Assembly (NCBI RefSeq): GCF_000230695.2
Contig: NC_020541.1
Location: 2,046,001 to 2,110,000, forward strand
Origin: Rhodanobacter denitrificans
GTDB taxonomy: Bacteria; Pseudomonadota; Gammaproteobacteria; Xanthomonadales; Rhodanobacteraceae
Reading direction: 5' to 3'
Length of the DNA: 64,000 bases
The translations under genes were made by a program, and so were the position numbers. Under the pieces are notes generated by a model, which worked only from the letters and a program-made list of their open reading frames with translations, was not told the DNA's origin and searched no databases. Position 1 is the first letter of the stretch; every line of letters starts with the position of its first letter. This document shows positions 33,663 through 42,754 of the stretch, piece after piece.

Positions 33663-34417
33663 GTGCCCAACGTTTCCCGACCCCCGAGGCCTTCCTCGGC
33701 GACCGTCCGATCCGTGTGCTCTTGGCCGGTGCCGGCGGGAACGGATCCATGTTGGCCGACGGCTTGGCTCGCTTGGACTGCGCGTTGCGCGCGCAGGGGC
33801 ATCCCGGCATGGCCGTGACGGTATACGACGATGCTCTCGTTCGAGAGGCCAACATCGGCAGGCAGCGCTTCACCCATGTCGATGTGGGACACCCCAAAGC
33901 GACGCTGCTGGTGCATCGCCTGAACGGATTCTACGGGGTTTCGTGGGAGGCCGAAGTCCAGCGCCTGCCCGAGAGTCCGCCGCGTGCGGACCTGGTGATC
34001 GGGTGCGTTGACCTCGGCTGGTATCGCCACGCGCTGGGAAAGGCGAACGCCAAGCGACAAACCGACGCGCTTTACCTTGACCTGGGCAACGGTGCCTCCC
34101 GAGGGCAAGTATTTTTGGGCCATCTCGGCCAGCCGCAGAGCGGCCTGCGCTTGCCCAACATCTACGACCTCTATGGTGATGGGCTGCTGACCGGCGACGA
34201 CGGCGACCTGCCAAGCTGCAGCCTTGCCGAAGCTCTGACGCGGCAGCGTTGGTCCATCAATCCACTGGTCGCGCAGGTAGCCCTCACCATGCTCGATGAT
34301 CTTCTCCATCGCGGTGGTCTCGACGTGCATGGCGCCTATGTCAGGCTCGACCCGTTGAGCGTGACCTCCCTGCCGATTGATCCCGAGCAGTGGAAGCTGC
34401 TCGGCTATCAGCCCTGA
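33659..34417 (+). CDS. PRTRC ThiF-family E1-like enzyme
   Basis: 252 residues. Rossmann motif GAGGNGS (24-30), acidic D57/D58, and E1/ThiF adenylation signature REANIGRQRF (63-71), with K80. A candidate catalytic cysteine C187 is in LPSCSLAEAL. E1/ThiF enzymes adenylate the C-terminus of ubiquitin-like proteins. The zinc-binding CxxC pairs of MoeB/ThiF are absent, as in several short E1-like proteins. The E2-like and JAMM genes directly precede it, completing an E1-E2-protease set. Confidence 0.85.
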   Translation: MSAQRFPTPEAFLGDRPIRVLLAGAGGNGSMLADGLARLDCALRAQGHPGMAVTVYDDALVREANIGRQRFTHVDVGHPKATLLVHRLNGFYGVSWEAEVQRLPESPPRADLVIGCVDLGWYRHALGKANAKRQTDALYLDLGNGASRGQVFLGHLGQPQSGLRLPNIYDLYGDGLLTGDDGDLPSCSLAEALTRQRWSINPLVAQVALTMLDDLLHRGGLDVHGAYVRLDPLSVTSLPIDPEQWKLLGYQP

Positions 34418-34507
34418 GTCCGCACTGCGAGCCGCCGACCGCGCGGCCCCTTGCCAGAAATCGCGCCGGTGCGATGGTTCTCGCACCCACCACCGGAGCG
34501 ATCACCA

Positions 34508-34978
34508 ATGGCCAGCAAGCTGTATTTCCTCCTCGCAGACCTCCTGCCGATTCTCGCCCACGCGGAGGCCGCGCCGGCGCAGCAGGTGTCCTTCGCCCAG
34601 CTTTGCGACAAGTCGCTGTGGAAGCCCGGCACCGTCGCCCAGCCCGGTGGGTACTGCACCAGCGACGACATCGACCAGTCGAAGATCGCGCCGCAGGTGT
34701 TCTTCGTGAAGGACGAAGGTGCCTATCTCATGAGCGCTGGCAACCCGCGTCAGCTCGTCCCCGGTCACGACACCCGCAGCGTCGTCGCCTATGCCGATGG
34801 CTGTGACCCGAACAAGAACCCGGACTGGTGGGACGAAGTGACCTCACGCTGTGGCGGCGACGATTTCGGTTTCGACGTGCCGACCGCGATGCTGCGCACT
34901 GCCATCGCGAGGAAGCCCGGCGCCACGCAGCTGTGCATCAGCCTTGGGAAGCGCAACATGAGCTTCACCGCGCGCTGA
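34508..34978 (+). CDS. DUF3085-like protein
   Basis: 156 residues. Regions FVKDEGAYLMSAGNPRQLVP, VVAYADGCDPNKNPDWWD and CGGDDFGFDVPTAML resemble the plasmid-associated DUF3085 family. Conserved Gly/Asp and Cys residues suggest a small globular fold. Follows the PRTRC genes in the same direction. Function unknown; family assignment from memory of the pattern. Confidence 0.6.
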   Translation: MASKLYFLLADLLPILAHAEAAPAQQVSFAQLCDKSLWKPGTVAQPGGYCTSDDIDQSKIAPQVFFVKDEGAYLMSAGNPRQLVPGHDTRSVVAYADGCDPNKNPDWWDEVTSRCGGDDFGFDVPTAMLRTAIARKPGATQLCISLGKRNMSFTAR

Positions 34979-35001
34979 TTCGCGTCGCGGCGTCGTGCTG
35001 C

Positions 35002-35025
35002 CGAAGGCCCCGCGAGGGGCCTTCG
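35002..35025 (+). terminator. Intrinsic-type terminator hairpin
   Basis: CGAAGGCCCC (35002-35011), loop GCGA, GGGGCCTTCG (35016-35025), then TCGTCGTG. It lies 24 bp past the stop at 34978 and ends the PRTRC-to-34978 transcript. U-tract weak but the stem is strong. Confidence 0.65.
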
Positions 35026-35272
35026 TCGTGCCCGGCTGCGGCGCCGCTACGGCAGCGCACTATCCTCGCTGTGCGTCGGCGTGCCGGCCGTGCAGCCTTG
35101 AATGGCGAGTCGGCGGCACGGCGACGTCGGGCCGTCCTGTCAGCATGAGCGGCGTCTCCCGACCCGGAACGCCTCATGTCATCGTCCGACCTATCCCCGG
35201 CTGCCCGAACCGCTCGGCTGCAGCTGATCCGCCAAGTAGCTTCACCGCCGCTGTACCGGCGCTCCGCGCACG
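35026..35272. other. 247-bp region before the 35273 gene
   Basis: No certain gene. A 62-codon frame starts at 35176 (MSSSDLSPAARTARLQLIRQ) and overlaps the beginning of the next gene in another frame. It could be a true small gene, or the real N-terminus joined by a frameshift, so the 5' end of the next gene is uncertain. Confidence 0.35.
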
Positions 35273-36778
35273 ATGTTGCGGTTCGCTCCGTCCCGGACGG
35301 CCCGCACCGGCACCGCGCGCTTCCGGGCTTTGATCCACTCCCGCGTGACCGCCACCGTGGGTGAACTGACGTCCACTGTGTCGGGCCAAGGCGCTCCGGC
35401 GCGTGCCGCAGGCACGGGTTTGCAGCGGGCACACCGCATCGTCGCGCTTATCTGCGCCGCCATCGAACGCGAAGTCGAGCTGTCGGCATTGCCATTGGAT
35501 GCCGATGAAGCGACGGCCCAGGCCGACCTTTTGAGCAGGGCCGGCTACGCCGACGGCGGCATGCCTACGCAGGACGTTCGTGCAGCCATGGCCGTCATGG
35601 CGCACGCCAAAGGACTGGTAATTCCGCGCGCGTTGCCCGCGTGGCAAGGCCTGCGGCGACTACTTGCCGATTCCGCACGGTTCTCCCGCGTCATCACGCG
35701 CGGTGGCGCGGCGATCGCTTTGGCACTGGTACTGATCGTCTCTCTGGCCGTGGTCCGCCGCGGGCACGATTTCGCCGCCTGGACGGCCACGGTTGGGCCG
35801 GTCGCCGCGGAGGCGACGGACATCGAGCAGAACTTGAATCTCGTCGCCACCAGCGCGGGATCGGTAGCCGCCTTTCCCGCCGGAAGCTACGCGCATGCGC
35901 AAGCGTCTCTGCGCGACATATCGGCGGCGCAAAGCGCGCTCTCTGGCCTGTTCGCCAGCTCGGCTGATCCCATCCTTCTGCACGACGTCGCTGCCGGGCA
36001 CCCGGATGCCGGCGCCGTGGTCGCCCACGATGGACCACTCGTTGCCTCGGCCCGCCAGCACTTGCAGGCCGCGCGAAGCGAGCTGACCCTGGCGCACGAG
36101 GTGAAGGCCTACGGGCAGAAGTGGTCCACGCTGGCCACGCCGCCGACCATGCCATCGGATCTGGCCGTCGCGTGGGCGTCTGCTGCGGCGCAGATGTCCT
36201 CCGCCCTTGCTGCCGGCGACGTCACAGCACTGTCCCGGGCCGACAAGCACCTCGACTTGCTCATTAAGGGCGGCGAGCAGGAGACCACCGTCGCTGACCA
36301 GGTGCGTGCGTTACCGGGAGTCGCCGCGTCCCAGGCGGCTTCGCTTCTGGCGCCCCTCAACGGCATGATCGCCGCGGGCGACCAGGAGGGCGCTTTGACC
36401 CTGCTGGCCCGATGGGATGCGCTGCGCGCGCAGGTTCCCGTGAGCTATGAGTTTCACCTTCTGAACGGCGCCGGACAGCATCCCGGCGCCGTCCGGCAAC
36501 TGGCAGGCACCAGCGCTCCGAAGCGGTACTACCTGCTGGTCAAGGTGGTGGACTCCACGACCGGCGCGCCGGTTGGACTGCCCGTCATCGACGCCGAATC
36601 GGGCGCGGCCACGACGGCACAGTTGGTCGGCCTGGAGGTATCCGCGGAAGTCTTCGCCGCCGTCCAAGCTGACCTTCCAAACCTGCCAGCGAACGTCGCC
36701 ATCGGCGGCAAGGTAGCCGGCGATCTTCTCCCGACCTTCGGGGTCACCGTCCTGCCCGGACGCATCACTCACTGGTAA
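35273..36778 (+). CDS. Membrane protein with helical repeats (501 aa)
   Basis: One transmembrane segment at about 145-162 (ALALVLIVSLAVV), preceded by a cytoplasmic Ala/Leu-rich helical domain and followed by a long Ala/Leu/Asp-rich region to about 395. The C-terminal roughly 100 residues are beta-rich (RYYLLVKVVDSTTGAPVGLP). DUF6384-like in layout, from recollection. The first 25 residues (RTARTGTARFRALIHSRVTA) look unlike the rest and lack a good ribosome binding site, so a later start is possible. Confidence 0.6.
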   Translation: MLRFAPSRTARTGTARFRALIHSRVTATVGELTSTVSGQGAPARAAGTGLQRAHRIVALICAAIEREVELSALPLDADEATAQADLLSRAGYADGGMPTQDVRAAMAVMAHAKGLVIPRALPAWQGLRRLLADSARFSRVITRGGAAIALALVLIVSLAVVRRGHDFAAWTATVGPVAAEATDIEQNLNLVATSAGSVAAFPAGSYAHAQASLRDISAAQSALSGLFASSADPILLHDVAAGHPDAGAVVAHDGPLVASARQHLQAARSELTLAHEVKAYGQKWSTLATPPTMPSDLAVAWASAAAQMSSALAAGDVTALSRADKHLDLLIKGGEQETTVADQVRALPGVAASQAASLLAPLNGMIAAGDQEGALTLLARWDALRAQVPVSYEFHLLNGAGQHPGAVRQLAGTSAPKRYYLLVKVVDSTTGAPVGLPVIDAESGAATTAQLVGLEVSAEVFAAVQADLPNLPANVAIGGKVAGDLLPTFGVTVLPGRITHW

Positions 36779-36783
36779 CGCCG

Positions 36784-37407
36784 ATGGCCGTGCTACCCCA
36801 CGCCCCTACTCTGCTGCCCGAGGCGCGTTGGCGCGTCGATCGGGAATGCGGTGACGATTCGTCCATAGTGCTGGACACCGGCACGTGCCTCGAGTCGTCG
36901 GGATACCGCACGGGGCGTTTGCTGCGGCGCCTTCCCGCCAGCGCAGCAACAGAGCAGTTGATCGACCTTCTGCACCACGATGGCGTGCCATTGTCCGGGC
37001 AGGAGCGCGCAGTGCACGCTCGTGTTCGGGCGGTGCTTGGCCACGGTGCTTTCGCCGCGGTGGCCGTAAGCCTTGTTCCGTCGGCGCTGCCCGAGCGGCG
37101 GGGACCGCGACTCAGCGACCTGGACGAACGCACGATCCTCACCGCCGACTCGGTGGTGGGTGCCGCGCGCGACAAGATCAGCGATCCGCCGGTGGTTGCC
37201 CTGGCGATGTGCGAGACGCAAGTCGAGTGTCTGATCCTGACGTGGTGCCACGCTTGGGAGGCATACCGCGTGCGGTTGCGCTCGGATGCCATCGTGCCAG
37301 GTGCCGATGCGTTCCGTGCGGCGATCGCACGGCACCCGGCGAGCGTGACTGAACTCCTGGAACGCAGCCGCGTAGCGCAGGTGCCAGCGAGGGCTTGCGC
37401 GAATTGA
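36784..37407 (+). CDS. Hypothetical protein (207 aa)
   Basis: Starts 6 nt after the previous stop, so probably the same operon. Contains GYRTGRLLRRLPASAATEQL and CETQVECLILTWCHAWEAYR. No known domain; helical C-terminal half. Possible partner of the membrane protein before it. Confidence 0.6.
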   Translation: MAVLPHAPTLLPEARWRVDRECGDDSSIVLDTGTCLESSGYRTGRLLRRLPASAATEQLIDLLHHDGVPLSGQERAVHARVRAVLGHGAFAAVAVSLVPSALPERRGPRLSDLDERTILTADSVVGAARDKISDPPVVALAMCETQVECLILTWCHAWEAYRVRLRSDAIVPGADAFRAAIARHPASVTELLERSRVAQVPARACAN

Positions 37408-37465
37408 GAGCTGTCCTAGGGTCGATGACACCTTCCCCTGAGCAACTATCAACGAGGAACGCACC

Positions 37466-37987
37466 ATGCGCGGCATCAACAAAATGATTCTGCTCGGCAC
37501 GCTGGGTGGCGACCCGTCCGTGCACTACTCCGGCAGCGGTTCGGCCATCACAACGCTCAGCGTTGCCACGAACGAATCGTGGGTCGACAAGCAGAGCGGC
37601 GAGAAGCAGGAGCGCACCGAGTGGCACCGCGTGAAGCTCTTCGGCAAGCTTGCCGAGATTGCGGGCGAGTACCTCAAGAAGGGTCGCCAGGTCTACATCG
37701 AGGGTTCCCTGCGCACCGAGAAGTACACGGACAAAGCTGGCGTGGAGAAGTACTCCACCGACATTGTCGCCAGTGACATGCAGATGATCGGCGGCGACGG
37801 TCAGCGGCCTGGCGGCCAGAACGCCGGCGCCGGCGACAACCGCCGCGATGGGCGGGCCTCGCAATCCTTCGGTCGCGACGCCGCGCAACGCGGCAACACC
37901 CAGCGCCATGCCGACCCCAGCTTCGGCGACGCGCCGAACTTCGATGACATCCCGTTCCGGTCCCTGAATCCGCGCGGGTACTACTGA
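37466..37987 (+). CDS. ssb: Single-stranded DNA-binding protein
   Basis: 173 residues. OB fold in about 1-110 with the family pattern [65 protein letters not shown]. Binds single-stranded DNA as a tetramer during replication and recombination. The linker is Gly/Arg/Gln-rich. The usual acidic tip DDDIPF is present as FDDIPF but followed by nine more residues (RSLNPRGYY), so the partner-binding tip is not terminal. SD GAGGAAC upstream of the ATG. Confidence 0.9.
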   Translation: MRGINKMILLGTLGGDPSVHYSGSGSAITTLSVATNESWVDKQSGEKQERTEWHRVKLFGKLAEIAGEYLKKGRQVYIEGSLRTEKYTDKAGVEKYSTDIVASDMQMIGGDGQRPGGQNAGAGDNRRDGRASQSFGRDAAQRGNTQRHADPSFGDAPNFDDIPFRSLNPRGYY

Positions 37988-38102
37988 GCTGGCATGCGCG
38001 CTGGATCGCGAGCACTGCAGGTCAGACGCGAGGCGATACCTTCGCCTCGCGTCGGCGGCTTCGCCGTTTCCCATTCCTCAGCGTCACGGAGCACACCTGC
38101 CC

Positions 38103-38363
38103 ATGGAAGGCACCCCCTCTCCCACCGTCCGGTGCATGGCGCGGCGACTCGCCTTGGAGACGATCCTCGTGCTGGCTACCGCCGTCGGTACGGCCGTTGC
38201 GGCCGTGCTGATCGCCGCGACACAGTCAGCGCCGGTCGTAATTGCCGGCGCCGTGCTGGCGCTGGCCGTGCTGTGGCACCTGGAGCGTACGCGCCACGGC
38301 ATCGTAGCGCGCGCCGCGTGGCTGCGGCTGGCTGCGGGTGGCCGACATGAAAGCGACCGTTGA
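38103..38363 (+). CDS. Small membrane protein (86 aa)
   Basis: Two hydrophobic segments, about 18-42 and 44-60, basic tail. Its end overlaps the helicase start by 17 nt. GGAG about 10 nt before the ATG. No family recognised. Confidence 0.5.
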   Translation: MEGTPSPTVRCMARRLALETILVLATAVGTAVAAVLIAATQSAPVVIAGAVLALAVLWHLERTRHGIVARAAWLRLAAGGRHESDR

Positions 38364-39885
38364 ACAGCAGCGTTGCCTGGAGGCGTTCAACGAAGGCGGG
38401 AGCCTCAAGATCGAGGCGACGGCCGGCTCTGGCAAAACCACCACGCTGCGCTACATCGTCCATCGTGGCACGTTCTACGGCCGCGCCCTCTACACGACGT
38501 TTGGCCGCAAGAACATCGAAGAAGCGAAGGGCCGCTTTCCCGCCCGACGCATCGACGTTCGCACTAACCACTCGCTGGCGTTTGGTCCCTGTGGCTCACG
38601 TTGGCGAGCGGAGGGTCGCCTAGGCGCCCGCCCGTCGCCCGGCAAGCTGGCCATGCTGATGGGCTGGCAGGACGCTACGTTTGCGCCCTACGCGCCCGTT
38701 CGCACAGGCGCGTATTACGTGCTGGCCACCCTCGACCGTTTCATGCAATCGAGCGCACCGGCGATCGGTGCCGAGCATGCACTCCCCACTGTGGCCGCTC
38801 GCACGATGAGCCGCGCTTCGGCTCTGCAGCTGGCGGGCCGCGTCGCCGAGCTGGCCCGCTCGGTGTGGGAGCGAATCATGGCCCGCGGCGACACCATGCC
38901 GTGCACGCATGACGCGTACCTCAAGGCATGGGCTCTGACCCGCCCGCAGCTTGGCTATGCCCACGTGCTGCTGGACGAGGCCCAGGACACGAGCGAGCTC
39001 ATGATCGGCTTGCTCGAGGCGCAGGAGAACTGTGCGCTGGTCCTGGTCGGCGATCGGTACCAGTCGATCTACGGCTTTCGCGGCGCGCACAACGCGATGG
39101 AGCGTTTCGTCACGGACGAACACGCGACCCTGAGCCAGTCCTTCCGCTTCGGCCACGACATCGCCGTCGTAGCCAATGCGGTCCTGTCGAGCTTCCTGCA
39201 AAGCTCCACCCGCGTTCGCGGCCTGCCGTCGCTGCAGTCCCGCGTAGGCCCGGTCGACAAGCCATTCTGTGTCCTGTCCCGCACCAATGCGGCGCTTTTC
39301 GGCGAGCTGGTGCAGCGCGCGGTCACGGAGCCCACGGCCAAGCTTGCCGTGGTCGGCGGCGTGGAAGATCTGGAGAACCTGGTCAGAGGTGCGGAGTCGC
39401 TGATGCGCGGCGAACGTACGTGGGTCCCCGACCTGGCTGAGTTCAGCCACTGGGCGGAAGTGGTGTCTGCCGTCGACGACGACGGGTACCAGCACCTGGC
39501 CTCGCTGGTCGAGCTGATCACCGCGCACGGGCCGGCGAGCCTACTGGCGATTCTTGGCCGGTGCCGCGGCAATGAAGCCGACGAGGCTTCCTGTGACCAG
39601 GTGTTTTCGACGACGCACAAAGCCAAAGGCCGCGAGTTTCCGACGGTCCGCCTTTGCGACGACTTCCACGCTCCTCCGCCTGACCCGAAAGAGCGCCAGG
39701 CGCATTGGGATCCGGAGGAGGGCAACTTGTTGTACGTCGCTGTCACCCGCGCGCAGCACGAACTGGACATCTCCGGTTGCTTCGCGGCGCAGCTCGCCCT
39801 CGGCGCCTACGGCACCGAGAACGCTCACGCCAGCGGCGACGCCGGCTTCCCTTCCCCCTCTGCTCGGAGCCATGCCGCATGCTGA
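38347..39885 (+). CDS. UvrD/Rep-type SF1 DNA helicase
   Basis: 512 residues. Walker A ATAGSGKTTTL (28-38), motif II LLDEAQD, motif III GDRYQSIYGFRGA, motif IV LSQSFRFG, motif V TTHKAKGREF, motif VI LYVAVTRAQ. A 3'-5' SF1 helicase expected to unwind DNA during repair or replication. Short compared with UvrD (720), lacking most of 2B-type insertions. The ATG at 38347 is preferred over an upstream GTG at 38338. Overlaps rdgC by 7 nt. Confidence 0.85.
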   Translation: MKATVEQQRCLEAFNEGGSLKIEATAGSGKTTTLRYIVHRGTFYGRALYTTFGRKNIEEAKGRFPARRIDVRTNHSLAFGPCGSRWRAEGRLGARPSPGKLAMLMGWQDATFAPYAPVRTGAYYVLATLDRFMQSSAPAIGAEHALPTVAARTMSRASALQLAGRVAELARSVWERIMARGDTMPCTHDAYLKAWALTRPQLGYAHVLLDEAQDTSELMIGLLEAQENCALVLVGDRYQSIYGFRGAHNAMERFVTDEHATLSQSFRFGHDIAVVANAVLSSFLQSSTRVRGLPSLQSRVGPVDKPFCVLSRTNAALFGELVQRAVTEPTAKLAVVGGVEDLENLVRGAESLMRGERTWVPDLAEFSHWAEVVSAVDDDGYQHLASLVELITAHGPASLLAILGRCRGNEADEASCDQVFSTTHKAKGREFPTVRLCDDFHAPPPDPKERQAHWDPEEGNLLYVAVTRAQHELDISGCFAAQLALGAYGTENAHASGDAGFPSPSARSHAAC

Positions 39886-40796
39886 TGCGCAACCTCACCC
39901 TGTTTCGCTTCTCACCGGCTGTCGCCGACGACCTGAGCCGCCTTGATGAGGCACTGGCCGAGCACCGGCTGCGCCCTTGCGGGCCACTGGAGATGTTCAC
40001 CAAGGGCTTCGTGCCACCGGTAGGCCGTGGCCCCGACGCACCGCTCACGCATGCCGTGCAGGCGTACACCCTGTTCACCGTGGGCGGCGAGGACAAGCTG
40101 CTGCCGGCCGCAGTGGTCAACGCCGAGCTGCAGCGCAAGGTCCAGAAGATCGCCGAGGAGGAAGGCCGCAAGGTCGGCGGCCGCGAGCGCAAACGGATCA
40201 AGGAAGACCTGCTCACCGAGCTGCTGCCCCGGGCCTTCGTGCGCGAGTCGAGGATGTCGGCCTATGTCGACCGAAAGAACGGCTGGGTAGTGCTGGACAC
40301 CTCCAGCCGCAAGTCGGCCGAGAACGCGCTGAGCCAGGTGCGCGAGGCGCTGGGCAGCTTCCCCGCGGTGCCGCTGGCGCCCGAGCAGGGTCCGCGCGTG
40401 CTGATGACCGACTGGCTGGCCAACGGCAACCTGCCGGCCGGGCTCGCCCTGGGCGACGAGTGCGAGCTGCGCGACCCGGCCACAGCCACCGGAGCCGTCG
40501 CGATCACCCGACGACAGGACCTCGACGCCGAGGAGGTCAAGGAACACCTGCGCAACGGGAAGGCCGTCTTCCGTCTCGGGCTGACATTCGACGACCGGAT
40601 CAGCTTCGTGCTCGGCGAAGACCTCTCCATCCGCAAGCTCAAGTTCCTCGACGTGGTGACCGACGAACTGGGCGACAGCCACGGGGATGCCGCTGCCGAG
40701 GCCGACGCCAGCTTCGCGCTGCTGACGCTGGAGCTGGAGCGGCTGCTGGCCAAGCTTGAAGAGTGGTTTGGGCTCCCGCGCCCGGCCGATGCATGA
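39879..40796 (+). CDS. rdgC: Recombination-associated protein RdgC
   Basis: 305 residues, the expected RdgC length. Begins LMRNLTLFRFSPAV; GPLEMFTKGFVPPVGR; helical hairpin KIAEEEGRKVGGRERKRIKE; YVDRKNGWVVLDTSSRKSAE; LPAGLALGDECELRD; ending LTLELERLLAKLEEWFG. RdgC forms rings on DNA and restrains RecA, found in beta/gamma-proteobacteria and on plasmids. Coupled by overlap to the helicase before and the next gene after. Confidence 0.85.
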   Translation: MLMRNLTLFRFSPAVADDLSRLDEALAEHRLRPCGPLEMFTKGFVPPVGRGPDAPLTHAVQAYTLFTVGGEDKLLPAAVVNAELQRKVQKIAEEEGRKVGGRERKRIKEDLLTELLPRAFVRESRMSAYVDRKNGWVVLDTSSRKSAENALSQVREALGSFPAVPLAPEQGPRVLMTDWLANGNLPAGLALGDECELRDPATATGAVAITRRQDLDAEEVKEHLRNGKAVFRLGLTFDDRISFVLGEDLSIRKLKFLDVVTDELGDSHGDAAAEADASFALLTLELERLLAKLEEWFGLPRPADA

Positions 40797-41233
40797 CCGA
40801 TCACGCTCAGGAATGTGACATGACTCCTCCCGACAATGTTGCTACACAGCTCCATTGGCTCAGCGAAGACAAGGACGGCACGCTCGCGACAGCCGTGGCA
40901 TTGCTGGTTGGCGAGCGGCGCAGGCATACGAGTGTCGAGGGCTGGACACCGGAACACGATGACGAACATCGTGACGGCCATCTGGCCCTGGCCGCAGCCT
41001 GCTATGCCACGCCGCCTGATCTGCGATCGCGCGGTGGCGATACGGTGGCGCCGGAGCTATGGCCTTGGGCTCGCGAATGGTGGAAGCCCGGCGATGGCAG
41101 CTACGACGGACGCATCCGTGAGCTGACCAAGGCTGGCTCGCTGATTCTCGCGGAGCTGGAGCGCTTGCTGCGCGCTGAAATCGCGGAGCGGAACGCCGCC
41201 TCATCCCCGGCGCCGGAGCTGGACTGGCCCTGA
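40793..41233 (+). CDS. Phage/plasmid-type hypothetical (146 aa)
   Basis: Start overlaps the rdgC stop (ATGA). Pattern WTPEHDDEHRDGHLALAAAC plus WPWAREWWKPGDGSYDGRIR and ELTKAGSLILAELERLLRAE is common in phage and plasmid hypothetical proteins of this size. Function unknown. Its stop shares one base with the next start (TGATG). Confidence 0.7.
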   Translation: MTDHAQECDMTPPDNVATQLHWLSEDKDGTLATAVALLVGERRRHTSVEGWTPEHDDEHRDGHLALAAACYATPPDLRSRGGDTVAPELWPWAREWWKPGDGSYDGRIRELTKAGSLILAELERLLRAEIAERNAASSPAPELDWP

Positions 41234-41730
41234 TGATCGAGTGCGCTCTAGGCATGGATGCGCCAGTGCCGTTGCCGGCTGCCCCTGTGCGGTCCCGGTA
41301 TGGCGCGTTCGACCCACCGCAGTCCTTGCGGGAACTCTTGATCGCACTGGATGCGGTGCTTCCCTTCGTGCACCTGCCGCGCGATGCGTCCAGCAGCGTA
41401 CGGGTGGACCTCCAGCGCGTGCGTGAAGCGCAGGCGTGCGCGCGCAGGCTGCTTCGTTTGCCGTGGGTTGCGGTGCTCGAGGCGAGCAGCACGCATCTGG
41501 ATGAAAGCGAGCGCGCGATGTTGGCTGACGGCGCGCCCCCGGATCCCTTCCTTCTCATCATGGCCTGTGACCACGGCTGGCTCCTCCACGTCCCGACGGT
41601 GACAGGCCCGAATGCCCCGCTTGGCCCTGGCCTGGCCAACCTGTTTGCCTTCGCGGCGCGCCAGAAGATCGCGTATGTGCGCATCGACGACGACGCGCCA
41701 CTTGTGCCCGACGTGGTTGTGCTGTCGTGA
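41233..41730 (+). CDS. Hypothetical protein (165 aa)
   Basis: Overlaps neighbours by 1 and 4 nt. Leucine-rich helices, PWVAVLEASSTHLDESERAM, and a beta-rich end GWLLHVPTVTGPNAPLGPGL. No domain recognised. Confidence 0.6.
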   Translation: MIECALGMDAPVPLPAAPVRSRYGAFDPPQSLRELLIALDAVLPFVHLPRDASSSVRVDLQRVREAQACARRLLRLPWVAVLEASSTHLDESERAMLADGAPPDPFLLIMACDHGWLLHVPTVTGPNAPLGPGLANLFAFAARQKIAYVRIDDDAPLVPDVVVLS

Positions 41731-42329
41731 CCGAGCGCATGGACGTCGCCACTTATCGCGCGCTGGTTGCCGGCGCGTCCGGAGGCGGTCTTGCCTCGGC
41801 CGTTGTGCCAAAACCGCATCGCCGCGGAGAGCCCGAGTACCACGAGCCGGTGCGCTTCTTTCCACTGGTGGCTTGTCTGGCCGAGATCCACCCCTCCTCC
41901 GCCGAGGAACTGGAGGATGTGTGGTCGACGTCCAGCGGCGGTCGCCGTGATCGCGCGACGGCCGGCAAGCTGAAAGCGGCCGGCCAGAAACGCGGCGTAC
42001 CTGACATTGAGGCACTGATCCCGATCGCCGGCCAGCACGGCCTCGTGATCGAGCTCAAGCCCATCGACAGCGGCCGCGCCAGCAAGGAGCAATCGGCACG
42101 CCTGGTCCGCCTGCGGCGCCGGGGCTACCGCGCCGAACTCTGCCACGGGGGGGTCGCCGCGGGCCAGGTGCTCTGCGACTACCTGCGCCTGCCGTGGCCG
42201 CCTGACGCCGTAGCTCGCGTCGAGGCGTATCTGGCCCTGCAGCATCTGCAGCGGCGCCTCAGGCGGCAAGCCAACCGCCGCGATTCCAAATGCCAGACCC
42301 CCATTTCCCTTCGGACCGCTTCCCCGTGA
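41727..42329 (+). CDS. VRR-NUC domain nuclease-like protein
   Basis: 200 residues from a GTG overlapping the previous stop (GTGA). A PD-(D/E)XK core: GVPDIEALIP with Asp, then LVIELKPIDSGRASKEQ (E-x-K plus Gln), RGYRAELCHGGVAAGQVLCD, matching the VRR-NUC pattern. The family includes Holliday-junction and structure-specific nucleases in phages. Fits with rdgC, the helicase and SSB nearby. C-terminal 40 residues are basic. Confidence 0.75.
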   Translation: MTERMDVATYRALVAGASGGGLASAVVPKPHRRGEPEYHEPVRFFPLVACLAEIHPSSAEELEDVWSTSSGGRRDRATAGKLKAAGQKRGVPDIEALIPIAGQHGLVIELKPIDSGRASKEQSARLVRLRRRGYRAELCHGGVAAGQVLCDYLRLPWPPDAVARVEAYLALQHLQRRLRRQANRRDSKCQTPISLRTASP

Positions 42330-42754
42330 TCGAGATCTTCAACCCGCCCCCCGTTCTCCTCGACGTTGCACCCGAGGTGACGGGCATCGTATGCACGGCC
42401 GAACCGGCTGAGCCAGTGTCGCTGGCTGACTTGGCGCTCGATGTTGCTTCAGGCGGCCTTGTTCCGTTGGACGTGCCCATCTTTGTTGCTGCACCCGCAC
42501 CTGGCGCCGCCTCCGAACAGGCAGCGCTGGAGGATGTGGTGTCGCTTCTTGGCTGCCCGCCTCGATGGGATGCGCTGAGGACCGTAGCGGCGATGGCGTT
42601 GGCGCACGCCCGGGCCAATCGCGCCTCGCCAGAGGAAGGCGAGGCGCCGATTCGCCCGGTTTCCTCGCCCACCGCAGCGCCACCGAGCTTCGAGGAAATG
42701 CTGGCGGTCATGGAAGCCGCCGAGGAAGCCATGCTGCATCGGGGCCACTCATGA
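42326..42754 (+). CDS. Hypothetical acidic protein (142 aa)
   Basis: Best start is the GTG at 42326 overlapping the previous stop (GTGA), consistent with its neighbours. An upstream ATG at 42290 has no ribosome binding site. Pro/Ala-rich (VLLDVAPEVTGIVCTAEPAE), acidic, ending AVMEAAEEAMLHRGHS. No domain recognised. Confidence 0.5.
   Translation: MIEIFNPPPVLLDVAPEVTGIVCTAEPAEPVSLADLALDVASGGLVPLDVPIFVAAPAPGAASEQAALEDVVSLLGCPPRWDALRTVAAMALAHARANRASPEEGEAPIRPVSSPTAAPPSFEEMLAVMEAAEEAMLHRGHS

Noticed and set aside
35176..35364. 62-codon frame before the 501-residue gene
   Set aside because: Possible real gene or the N-terminus of the next by frameshift, but no ribosome site or homology visible; left unlisted.
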